The notes under the pieces were generated by a model. It worked only from the letters and a program-made list of their open reading frames with translations, did not search any database and was not told the origin of the DNA. Source: JBOFOR01 sp051659545 (GTDB lineage Bacteria; Bacillota; Clostridia; Peptostreptococcales; Peptostreptococcaceae). Taken from it: 5,145 nucleotides of DNA. Every line of letters begins with the position of its first letter. The first letter of the stretch is position 1. Location of the stretch: assembly GCF_051659545.1 (NCBI RefSeq), contig NZ_JBOFOR010000059.1, positions 1-5,145 on the forward strand, read 5' to 3'. Below, piece after piece: positions 1-5,012 of this stretch. The position numbers and the translations under genes are program-made.

Positions 1-16
1 TTGTATTGTATATTTA

Positions 17-910
17 TTACTTAACTTCTTCTGATACTTTGTTAGCTTTATATACAGCTTTTAACATTGTAACTGATGTATACGCTATAACTACTATAAC
101 TAAAGCCTTTAATAACTCCATAGGCATCGATTTTACCCAATAAGCAGCTAATAATACACCAATTGAACCAAATACAGCTATACATAAAGAAACTTTCTTA
201 GCATATGCTTGCTCTTTTATAAATTTTGTACTAGCTACTGGCATTAACATTGCGCAAGAAGTCATCATTATTGGGAATGCAACTGCTGGAGACATTCCTA
301 AGAAATAAACTAAAGCCATACATGGAGCATATAATCCAACTCCAGCTGTCATAAGTGCACCTAGTATAAAATTGCCTATTACACCTAAAACTAACTTTAT
401 TCCAGTAAGACCAATTGCATCTCCACCTATAGGCATTAAGTTGATTTTTGGGTGACCTAATAACATTAATATTGCGGTAATAGCTAATGCTATACCCATG
501 ATTAATTGTATTTTCTTTTCTTCCATTCTAGATATAACACCTGCACCTATATAAGAACCTACAACAGATGCACCTACCATAGTTATTAATGTTAGAGAAT
601 CTACTTTTATAACAGTTGTAAATATTAAAGCTTCTATAATAACTGGTATAGTATGAGCAACATTCAATGTTCCCGGTATATTTTTATCTGGTATATTTAA
701 TTTTAATGCTTTTGATAATGCAACAGTTGGTGCAAATGAACCTATACCTAAAGTATCAAAGAAATCAGTTATTAATCCAATAAAACTAGCTTTTACTACA
801 TTATCATTCTCTAATGTACCTTCTTTTTTTGCCTTTACTAAATCTTTACCAAATACAGTTGCAAAGAATACTGTAAATACTAAAAGTAATCCTCTTACTA
901 AATTTAACAT
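17..910 (-). CDS. TSUP (TauE/SafE, DUF81) family membrane transporter
   Basis: The gene encodes a 297-residue, strongly hydrophobic protein with about eight to ten predicted membrane segments, roughly at residues 2-20, 41-58, 82-101, 107-126, 134-152, 169-188, 192-226 (a pair), 239-258 and 264-284. Two related halves are visible. A glycine-rich GIGSFAPT motif at 55-62 is echoed by GVGLYAPC at 190-197, followed by a SPAVAFPIM stretch at 207-215. This is the duplicated layout of the TSUP family, whose characterised members move sulfite, sulfoacetate, taurine-derived or other small organosulfur or organic anions across the cytoplasmic membrane. The substrate cannot be read from the sequence. The ATG start is supported by GGGGAGG about 7 bases upstream (919-925, minus). 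The gene is complete and of normal family length, with its stop 16 bases from the window edge. No terminator is visible before the edge, so a downstream partner outside the window is possible. It is divergent from the small ORF at 1109. Confidence 0.88.
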   Translation of the reverse strand: MLNLVRGLLLVFTVFFATVFGKDLVKAKKEGTLENDNVVKASFIGLITDFFDTLGIGSFAPTVALSKALKLNIPDKNIPGTLNVAHTIPVIIEALIFTTVIKVDSLTLITMVGASVVGSYIGAGVISRMEEKKIQLIMGIALAITAILMLLGHPKINLMPIGGDAIGLTGIKLVLGVIGNFILGALMTAGVGLYAPCMALVYFLGMSPAVAFPIMMTSCAMLMPVASTKFIKEQAYAKKVSLCIAVFGSIGVLLAAYWVKSMPMELLKALVIVVIAYTSVTMLKAVYKANKVSEEVK

Positions 911-1108
911 TGATTAAACCTCCCCATAAATTTATATATATAATTAAATTTTTATGTCCTTATTGAATACTACTCTATTACATTATATTCCCCTTTTATT
1001 TCATTAATACTAGAAACTATTTAATTTTTTTATTTCAAAAAATTACTACAACAATAAATCTATTATTGGGGAAACTTAATATTAATCTTAAAAAAAGGTG
1101 GTGTATTT
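911..1108. promoter_or_regulatory. Divergent intergenic region with candidate promoter elements
   Basis: This 198-base gap must hold promoters for the minus-strand transporter and probably for the plus-strand small ORF/SASP pair. On the minus strand a TATAAT hexamer lies at 982-987, about 57 bases upstream of the transporter ribosome site, but no good -35 box precedes it. The same bases read CATTATA on the plus strand at 981-987. That fits the CATnnTA form of a forespore (SigF/SigG-type) -10 box, but again no matching -35 sits at the right spacing. The region also contains a small inverted repeat at 1052-1068, described separately. DNA this AT-rich gives many chance -10 matches, so none of these is a firm promoter call. 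Confidence 0.3.
1052..1068 (+). repeat. Small leader inverted repeat upstream of the 54-residue ORF
   Basis: CAATAA (1052-1057) and TTATTG (1063-1068) can pair around a 5-base loop. GGGGAAAC follows, and the start codon of the small ORF lies 40 bases further on. The stem is only 6 bp and AT-rich, so it is weak alone. It is listed because a similar arrangement (8-bp stem, 5-base loop, then GAAAC) precedes the next gene, the SASP, at 1360-1385. Confidence 0.35.
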
Positions 1109-1273
1109 ATGTCAAATATTAGAAGCGAATTTAACAACATTAAAGGTCATCAAGTTGAAACAGGTAGGGAAACTATAAAATTTGAAAATAGACACTATTT
1201 AAGAGAAGCACATGGCATTCAGGAAGGGATTAGAAAAGACAAGAAAATAAAAATATCTAAAAAATACAAATAA
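1109..1273 (+). CDS. Small basic protein of unknown function, upstream of SASP gene
   Basis: This is a complete 54-codon ORF, ATG to TAA, beginning MSNIRSEFNN and ending KKIKISKKYK. It has a near-ideal ribosome site, AAGGTGG at 1095-1101, with 7 bases of spacing to the ATG. The protein is hydrophilic, with no membrane segment, signal peptide or cysteine. It carries 14 Lys/Arg against 7 Asp/Glu, concentrated in a lysine-rich C-terminal tail (residues 42-54). I do not recognise a family. It lacks the glutamate-rich GPR cleavage motif and the NGxVGG motif of alpha/beta SASPs. The SASP gene follows 136 bases downstream on the same strand with no terminator between them, so co-expression during sporulation is possible. 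A small DNA- or RNA-binding or minor spore protein would fit the composition, but that is inference only. Confidence rests on the ribosome site, not on homology. Confidence 0.6.
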   Translation: MSNIRSEFNNIKGHQVETGRETIKFENRHYLREAHGIQEGIRKDKKIKISKKYK

Positions 1274-1359
1274 ATTAAACATTTCAACAAAATTAATTCA
1301 AAACAAAATATTTTTTCAAATAAAGTATATATATTTATGTTTTGGGTAAATTATTATCA

Positions 1360-1380
1360 ACAACAACACATAGTTGTTGT
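1360..1380 (+). repeat. Hairpin in the SASP mRNA leader
   Basis: ACAACAAC (1360-1367) pairs perfectly with GTTGTTGT (1373-1380) around the loop ACATA. GAAAC follows at 1381-1385, and the SASP ribosome site begins at 1394. The hairpin ends 13 bases before the ribosome site, so it does not cover it. It has no T-run after it and is not a terminator. A 5' stabilising structure or an operator-like site are both possible. Confidence 0.5.
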
Positions 1381-1409
1381 GAAACATCAACTTAAGGAGG
1401 AATTCTACT

Positions 1410-1607
1410 ATGTCAAGTAAAAAAGCAGTTCCAGCAGCTAAGGCTGCATTAAATCAAATGAAACTAGAAATAGCTAACGAAATAGGTTTAGCTAATTACG
1501 AAACAGTTGATAAAGGTAATTTGACTGCTAGACAAAATGGTTATGTTGGTGGATACATGACTAAGAAGTTAGTTGAAATGGCTGAAAACCAAATGGCTGG
1601 AAAGTAA
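1410..1607 (+). CDS. Alpha/beta-type small acid-soluble spore protein (SASP)
   Basis: The protein has 65 residues, the usual size for this family. Alpha/beta SASPs saturate DNA in the dormant spore core, shift it towards an A-like helix and protect it from UV and chemical damage. On germination the GPR protease cleaves them and they supply amino acids. Both family signatures are present. The GPR site is in KLEIANEIG (residues 18-26), with cleavage expected after Glu20 by analogy with Bacillus SASPs. The DNA-binding block is at 36-58, with the conserved LTARQNGYVGG (38-48) and TKKLVEMAE. The start is fixed by a perfect AAGGAGG at 1394-1400, 9 bases before the ATG. Expression is expected from forespore SigG, but I found no convincing SigG promoter. 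GTATA at 1325-1329 could be a -35 box, without a good -10 at proper spacing. It may be read alone or with the small ORF upstream. Clostridia carry several paralogues, so no gene letter is assigned. Confidence 0.96.
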   Translation: MSSKKAVPAAKAALNQMKLEIANEIGLANYETVDKGNLTARQNGYVGGYMTKKLVEMAENQMAGK

Positions 1608-1633
1608 ATAGTAAATTCTGACATCTAGGTAAG

Positions 1634-1662
1634 AAAAAGGCTACCATTTTGGTAGCCTTTTT
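1634..1662 (+). terminator. Rho-independent terminator of the SASP transcript
   Basis: AAAAAGGCTACC (1634-1645) pairs perfectly over 12 bp with GGTAGCCTTTTT (1651-1662) around an ATTTT loop, with the T-run as the 3' arm. It begins 26 bases after the SASP stop. Because the A-tract and T-tract are symmetric it could also stop minus-strand transcription. Confidence 0.92.
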
Positions 1663-1767
1663 GCATATAAATTTTCTTATTAAAATAATATTACATAAAT
1701 AGTGCTTTTATTTTTATATATTTTAGTTTAATATATTATATAGAAATAGTTTACGGAGGATGATATT

Positions 1768-2304
1768 ATGTTTGAAAACTCATCTGAAGAATTAGCTTCT
1801 AATAAGCTTTTAATTTTATATTTATTAAATAAAATTAATATGGATTTAACTAATTCTCAAATAACTCAAGTTGTTCTAGAAACAGAAATGATTAACTATT
1901 TTTCTCTACAGCAGTTTTTATCTCAGCTTATGGAATCTAAATTTTTGACTACATACAATGACTCTGATAGAGAATATTACTCTATTACTCAAAAAGGTCT
2001 TGAAATTTTAGAATATTTTTTATCTAGAATACCTCAAGATGTAACAAAAAAAATAGATGAGTATATAGTTAACAATAAAGAAAGTTTATTATCTGATACT
2101 CAGGTAAAATCTAGCTTTGTAAAGCAAAGTAATCATGAATTTATTGTTAATTTAAGAGTTATAGAAAATCAATCTAATTTAATAGATTTAAATTTAAATG
2201 TTTCTTCGGAGAAACAGGCTATGCTCATCTGTAACAATTGGAAGAAAAATGCTTCTTATATGTATGCAGAAGTTATAGATTTACTTATACGTGATAGCCA
2301 TTAA
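1768..2304 (+). CDS. DUF4364 family protein, probable winged-helix regulator
   Basis: The protein has 178 residues, typical for DUF4364, a conserved family of Clostridia. The N-terminal half (about 11-85) reads as a winged helix: a first helix with NKLLILYLLNKI, a recognition region around MINYFSLQQFLSQLMESKFL (42-61) and a wing with REYYSITQKGLEILEYF (68-84). The YYSITQKGLEIL stretch strongly resembles the wing and following helix of PadR/MarR-like regulators. The C-terminal half (about 100-178) is predicted as beta strands and a final helix containing NNWKKNASYMYAEVIDLL (156-173), a conserved feature of the family as I recall it. No membrane segment or signal is present, so it should be cytoplasmic. 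Its target genes are unknown. The start is supported by CGGAGGA at 1754-1760, 7 bases before the ATG. It lies downstream of the SASP terminator, so it needs its own promoter in the AT-rich 1663-1753 gap. TATTAT at 1734-1739 is a possible -10 without a clear -35. Confidence 0.85.
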   Translation: MFENSSEELASNKLLILYLLNKINMDLTNSQITQVVLETEMINYFSLQQFLSQLMESKFLTTYNDSDREYYSITQKGLEILEYFLSRIPQDVTKKIDEYIVNNKESLLSDTQVKSSFVKQSNHEFIVNLRVIENQSNLIDLNLNVSSEKQAMLICNNWKKNASYMYAEVIDLLIRDSH

Positions 2305-2340
2305 GCCTACACACATACTATTGTTGTAGGCTCTTTTCCT
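2305..2340 (+). terminator. Terminator of the DUF4364 gene, overlapping the convergent gene's end
   Basis: GCCTACA (2305-2311) pairs with TGTAGGC (2325-2331) around a 13-base loop, followed by the pyrimidine-rich tail TCTTTTCCT. It starts immediately after the DUF4364 stop codon. It lies almost wholly inside the last codons and TAG stop of the minus-strand propeller gene. The stem is short and the loop large, so strength is moderate. On the minus strand there is no T-run after the stem, so it should mainly act on plus-strand transcripts. Confidence 0.65.
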
Positions 2341-3173
2341 ACTTTCACTTCTTTTATTAACAAATAATTCGAGGTATCATATATTTTTATAGAATTTTTT
2401 TGACCATCAGATACAAATAACAATTTTTCATCATTAGATATTTGTAATCCTTGTGGATCTCCATTTATTTCTATATTTCTTAAGTATTTACCTGTAGAAT
2501 ATTCTAAAACCCTAACGTTTCGGTATCCTAAATCTACTACATAAACTTTATTATGACTATAATCAAAACAAATTTGAATAGGTAGTAAAAATTCCTCTAG
2601 TACGTTTATCACACTCATAGTTTCTTCGTCTAATATTATGAGTTTTCCATCTAAAGTTAGTGTATATATTTCTCTTTTCTCTTTATCTATGTTCACATTC
2701 CACATTTTAAATTCAGTATCTACTTTTTTATATATACACTTACTTAATGTGTCTATACAAACTATAGAATTTATACAAGATACATATAATTTACTATTTT
2801 TTTCATCAAAGTCAAATCTGTGAGGCATCTCATCTACTTCTATAACACCAATAGGATTTGCAGTATCTTTATCTAGTATATATATACTATTTGAATCTTC
2901 ATTTGATACAAATAGCTCCCCATTAAATAACGCTATTTGAGTTAGGCTACCACCTATGGAAATATTGTCTATTATTTTATCCTTTTCTAAATCTAAAATA
3001 TATATTATCCCATCTGAAGTTCCTGGTATATACATTAGATTCTTATCTTTATCTACGCAGAAATGTTGAGGATATATATCCTCTTCTAACTCAATTTCTT
3101 TTTCTAGATCAAAATTAGGATAATTTAATATACTTATGCTTTTCGATAGATAATTAGAAATATATACTTTCAA
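2307..3173 (-). CDS. YncE-like seven-bladed beta-propeller protein
   Basis: The protein has 288 residues built almost entirely of a repeat of about 41 residues. The repeat-start strands are VYISN (3-7), MYIPG (47-51), LFVSN (87-91), LYVSC (129-133), IYTLT (169-173), VYVVD (210-214) and LFVSD (252-256). Each is followed by an IYILD-type strand and then a turn. Seven evenly spaced repeats imply one closed seven-bladed propeller of the YncE/YVTN/NHL-like superfamily. No signal peptide, lipobox or membrane segment is present, so it is probably cytoplasmic, unlike exported E. coli YncE. The fold binds proteins or ligands and gives no enzymatic clue, so function is unknown. The start codon is TTG (minus 3173-3171), chosen because AGGAGG lies 7 bases upstream and the first blade begins at once after it. 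The gene ends 2 bp from the DUF4364 stop and is divergent from the TSCPD gene. Confidence 0.83.
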   Translation of the reverse strand: MKVYISNYLSKSISILNYPNFDLEKEIELEEDIYPQHFCVDKDKNLMYIPGTSDGIIYILDLEKDKIIDNISIGGSLTQIALFNGELFVSNEDSNSIYILDKDTANPIGVIEVDEMPHRFDFDEKNSKLYVSCINSIVCIDTLSKCIYKKVDTEFKMWNVNIDKEKREIYTLTLDGKLIILDEETMSVINVLEEFLLPIQICFDYSHNKVYVVDLGYRNVRVLEYSTGKYLRNIEINGDPQGLQISNDEKLLFVSDGQKNSIKIYDTSNYLLIKEVKVGKEPTTIVCV

Positions 3174-3178
3174 ATAAT

Positions 3179-3188
3179 CTCCTCCTTT
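3179..3188 (-). promoter_or_regulatory. Strong ribosome binding site that fixes the TTG start
   Basis: The minus strand reads AAAGGAGGAG here, a near-perfect anti-Shine-Dalgarno match, ending 5 bases before the TTG of the propeller gene (7 bases counted from the AGGAGG core). No in-frame ATG fits this site, which makes TTG the natural start. Confidence 0.85.
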
Positions 3189-3202
3189 CTTTATAATACA
3201 TA

Positions 3203-3230
3203 TACTATGATAATATATTAAACATGATGC
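3203..3230 (-). promoter_or_regulatory. Candidate promoter for the propeller gene, forespore-type
   Basis: On the minus strand, AGCATC (3231-3226) is followed after 16 bases by CATAGTA (3209-3203). The second element fits the CATnnTA form of SigF/SigG -10 boxes, and the first is close to the GCATA-type -35. Start of transcription would fall about 10 bases before the ribosome site. This is a weak match by eye in AT-rich DNA, and a vegetative SigA promoter in the same gap is equally possible. Confidence 0.22.
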
Positions 3231-3259
3231 TTGTATTATGACTTTCTTTTGTGTATTAT
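3231..3259 (+). promoter_or_regulatory. Candidate SigA-type promoter for the TSCPD gene
   Basis: TTGTAT (3231-3236) and TATTAT (3254-3259) are separated by exactly 17 bases. The -10 matches five of six consensus positions and the -35 three of six. A transcript would start near 3266, leaving a leader of about 30 bases before the AUG. This is by-eye evidence only. Confidence 0.35.
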
Positions 3260-3297
3260 TATGTTAACAATATTAATAGACATAGGAGTTTTATATT

Positions 3298-3546
3298 ATG
3301 AAAATAACATTTAAACCTAGTGGTGTTTGCTGTAAAGAAATGATTCTTGAAATTGATGACAACAACATTATTACTAACGTTGATTTTATTGGGGGTTGTC
3401 CTGGTAACTTAATAGGGATTAAGCATTTAGCTATAGGTCAAGAGGCTAACGATGTAGCTGATAAATTAAAAGGTATACCTTGTGGTGGAAAATCCACTTC
3501 TTGCCCTGATCAATTAGCTAAAGCTATACGTGAAACATTACAATAA
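3298..3546 (+). CDS. TSCPD domain protein, TIGR03905-like
   Basis: This 82-residue protein consists of a single TSCPD domain. The signature is at the C-terminal side: CGGKSTSCPDQLAKAI (62-77), containing TSCPD at 67-71. Cysteines are at 11, 12, 34 (in GGCPGN), 62 and 69, a pattern that looks like a metal or Fe-S site. The same domain occurs at the C-terminus of some class II ribonucleotide reductases, where it is thought to be a metal-binding or accessory module. Stand-alone copies like this one are common in Clostridia and have no assigned function. The length matches the family and all cysteines are retained. The start is supported by AGGAG at 3284-3288, 9 bases upstream. The gene is monocistronic, bounded by a strong terminator, and divergent from the propeller gene. 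Confidence 0.88.
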   Translation: MKITFKPSGVCCKEMILEIDDNNIITNVDFIGGCPGNLIGIKHLAIGQEANDVADKLKGIPCGGKSTSCPDQLAKAIRETLQ

Positions 3547-3555
3547 ATTAAAATT

Positions 3556-3590
3556 AGAGAAGGTGGTTGATACAACCACCTTCTCTTTCT
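3556..3590. terminator. Bidirectional terminator between TSCPD gene and folC
   Basis: AGAGAAGGTGGTTG (3556-3569) pairs without mismatch over 14 bp with CAACCACCTTCTCT (3573-3586), with a 3-base ATA loop. The plus-strand tail is TTCTATATAAT. The minus-strand tail after the stem is AATTTTAATTTATT, so the same structure can end folC transcripts. It starts 10 bases after the TSCPD stop and lies 8 bases from the folC stop. Confidence 0.9.
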
Positions 3591-3597
3591 ATATAAT

Positions 3598-4893
3598 CTA
3601 TTTAGCGTTTACTAATGTTCTAACTGTACCTATCATATACAGCGAGCCTGCACTTATTATTATGTCCTCTTCACAAGCATTTTCTAGTGTATATTTTACA
3701 GCTTCTTCTATTTGTGGTTTTGCTACAACATTATCTACATATTTAGATATCTTTTCTTTTAGTACTTCACAGCTTATTGCTCTTGTATTATCTGGAGTTG
3801 TAGTTATTACCTTATTGAAGTTAGGGATAAGTATTTCTAGTACACCTTCTATGTCTTTATCTTCTAACATTCCTATTAAAAGAGTTAATTTTTTACCTTC
3901 AAAGTTCTTTTTTATTGCTTTAGCTAAAGATCTCGCTCCATCTTCATTGTGAGCTCCATCTATTATAAATACAGGGTTTTCTTTTATTTTTTCTATTCTT
4001 CCAGGCCATCTTGTATTTATAAGACCTTTTTTTATAGTTTCTTCACTTATATTTAAGTTTTTATTTTCTTTTAGATACTCTATAACACTTAATGCTAACA
4101 TAGAATTATTTATTTGATGGTCTCCTATTAGCTTTATTTCTAAGTCTTTATATTCTTTTTTAATTACTTTGCAGTCATATGTTTGAGAGTATATATCTGA
4201 TTGTTTAATTTCTATATTATCAAATTTTACTTCTATATATTTAGCATTTTTATCTTTGCATATATTCTTAATTACATTTTTAACTGCATCACTTTGGTCA
4301 TATACAATAACCGTTCCATTTTCTTTGATTATTCCACCTTTTTCGTAAGCTATCTTTTCAACAGTATCTCCAAGTATTCCTATATGATCTAAACTTATAG
4401 ATGTTATTACACTAACCTCTGATTTATTTATTATATTAGTTGCATCATATCTTCCTCCCATTCCAACTTCAAGAGCTACGTAATCTGTTTTTTGCTCACT
4501 ATAATAGTAGAATGCCATAGCAGTTACTATTTCAAACTCTGTTGGATATGAGTAACCTTCACTTACCATTTGCTCTATTTTTTCTTTTATTAAAGTAACT
4601 ATCCTTGCTACATCTTCTTCTGGTACATTTTCACCATTTACCCTTATTCTTTCTGTAAATGTTTCTAAGAATGGAGATGTATAAAGCCCTACTTTATACC
4701 CTGCTTCTTTTAATACGCTACTTATAAATGAACACGTTGATCCTTTTCCATTAGTTCCAGCAACATGTATTATATTCAATTTTTCTTGTGGATTTCCTAA
4801 AAGTTCTAATAACTTACCTATATTATCTAAACCTAATCTTACCCCAAATTTGTGAGTTTCTTCTATGTACTTTAGTGATTCTTCATAATTCAT
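3598..4893 (-). CDS. folC: Bifunctional dihydrofolate synthase / folylpolyglutamate synthase
   Basis: FolC is the ATP-dependent, cytosolic Mur-ligase-family enzyme that joins glutamate to dihydropteroate and then extends the gamma-glutamate tail of reduced folates. The protein has 431 residues, full length. The ATP P-loop is GTNGKGST at 46-53. It is followed by LYTSPFLETFTERIRVNGE (70-88), the metal-ligand region LEVGMGGRYDATN with Glu142, and SLDHIGILGDT with His170. Lys185 in YEKGGIIK corresponds to the carbamylated lysine of the Lactobacillus casei enzyme. The C-terminal domain begins near RWPGR (295-299) and carries DGAHN at 312-316 and SAGSLYMIG at 414-422. All key residues are present, so it should be active. 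The start is supported by AAGGGGGA at 4901-4908, 7 bases upstream of the ATG. It is convergent with the TSCPD gene and has no folate-pathway neighbours here. Its upstream side faces a transposon right end that is read in the same direction. Confidence 0.97.
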   Translation of the reverse strand: MNYEESLKYIEETHKFGVRLGLDNIGKLLELLGNPQEKLNIIHVAGTNGKGSTCSFISSVLKEAGYKVGLYTSPFLETFTERIRVNGENVPEEDVARIVTLIKEKIEQMVSEGYSYPTEFEIVTAMAFYYYSEQKTDYVALEVGMGGRYDATNIINKSEVSVITSISLDHIGILGDTVEKIAYEKGGIIKENGTVIVYDQSDAVKNVIKNICKDKNAKYIEVKFDNIEIKQSDIYSQTYDCKVIKKEYKDLEIKLIGDHQINNSMLALSVIEYLKENKNLNISEETIKKGLINTRWPGRIEKIKENPVFIIDGAHNEDGARSLAKAIKKNFEGKKLTLLIGMLEDKDIEGVLEILIPNFNKVITTTPDNTRAISCEVLKEKISKYVDNVVAKPQIEEAVKYTLENACEEDIIISAGSLYMIGTVRTLVNAK

Positions 4894-4968
4894 CCTTGGT
4901 TCCCCCTTAGCCCATTTTGCTTTGTATTCTTGTTAATGATATATTATCTTTTTATTTATCTAGTTTTT

Positions 4969-4974
4969 ATTATA
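4969..4974 (-). promoter_or_regulatory. Candidate -10 box for folC
   Basis: A consensus TATAAT lies on the minus strand here, which would give a start near 4962 and a leader of about 70 bases before the folC ATG. The hexamer 17 bases upstream is TTTTTA, a poor -35. The surrounding region (4920-5000) is almost pure A/T, so the match may be chance. If real, the promoter lies wholly in host DNA between the transposon end and folC. Confidence 0.33.
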
Positions 4975-4987
4975 ATATATTTTTATA

Positions 4988-5012
4988 TTAATAAAAACCA
5001 AAGAATCTTTGA
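4988..5012 (-). terminator. Possible short terminator at the transposon/host junction
   Basis: Read on the minus strand, CAAAG (5011-5007) and CTTTG (5003-4999) pair around an ATT loop, with a possible extra U-G pair, followed by GTTTTTATTAATAT. Hairpin plus T-run resembles an intrinsic terminator for transcripts leaving the element towards folC. A 5-bp stem is weak, and the structure spans the proposed element boundary at 5009, so it may be fortuitous. Confidence 0.4.

Noticed and set aside
1324..1356. AGTATA followed by AAATTATTA as a SigG promoter for the SASP gene.
   Set aside because: The spacing is about 18 bases instead of 15-16 and the -10 lacks the CATnnTA form. SigG control is expected from the family but not shown by this site.
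2638..2823. Plus-strand open frame of 61 codons.
   Set aside because: It lies wholly antisense to the propeller gene, has no ribosome site and its composition is typical of an antisense shadow.
3530..3952. Plus-strand open frame of 140 codons overlapping the TSCPD end and antisense to folC.
   Set aside because: It is opposite the strongly conserved C-terminal part of folC, runs through the terminator at 3556-3586 and has no ribosome site.
4201..4392. Plus-strand open frame of 63 codons rich in Phe, Tyr and Ile.
   Set aside because: It is antisense to folC in AT-rich DNA and is a shadow of the real reading frame.
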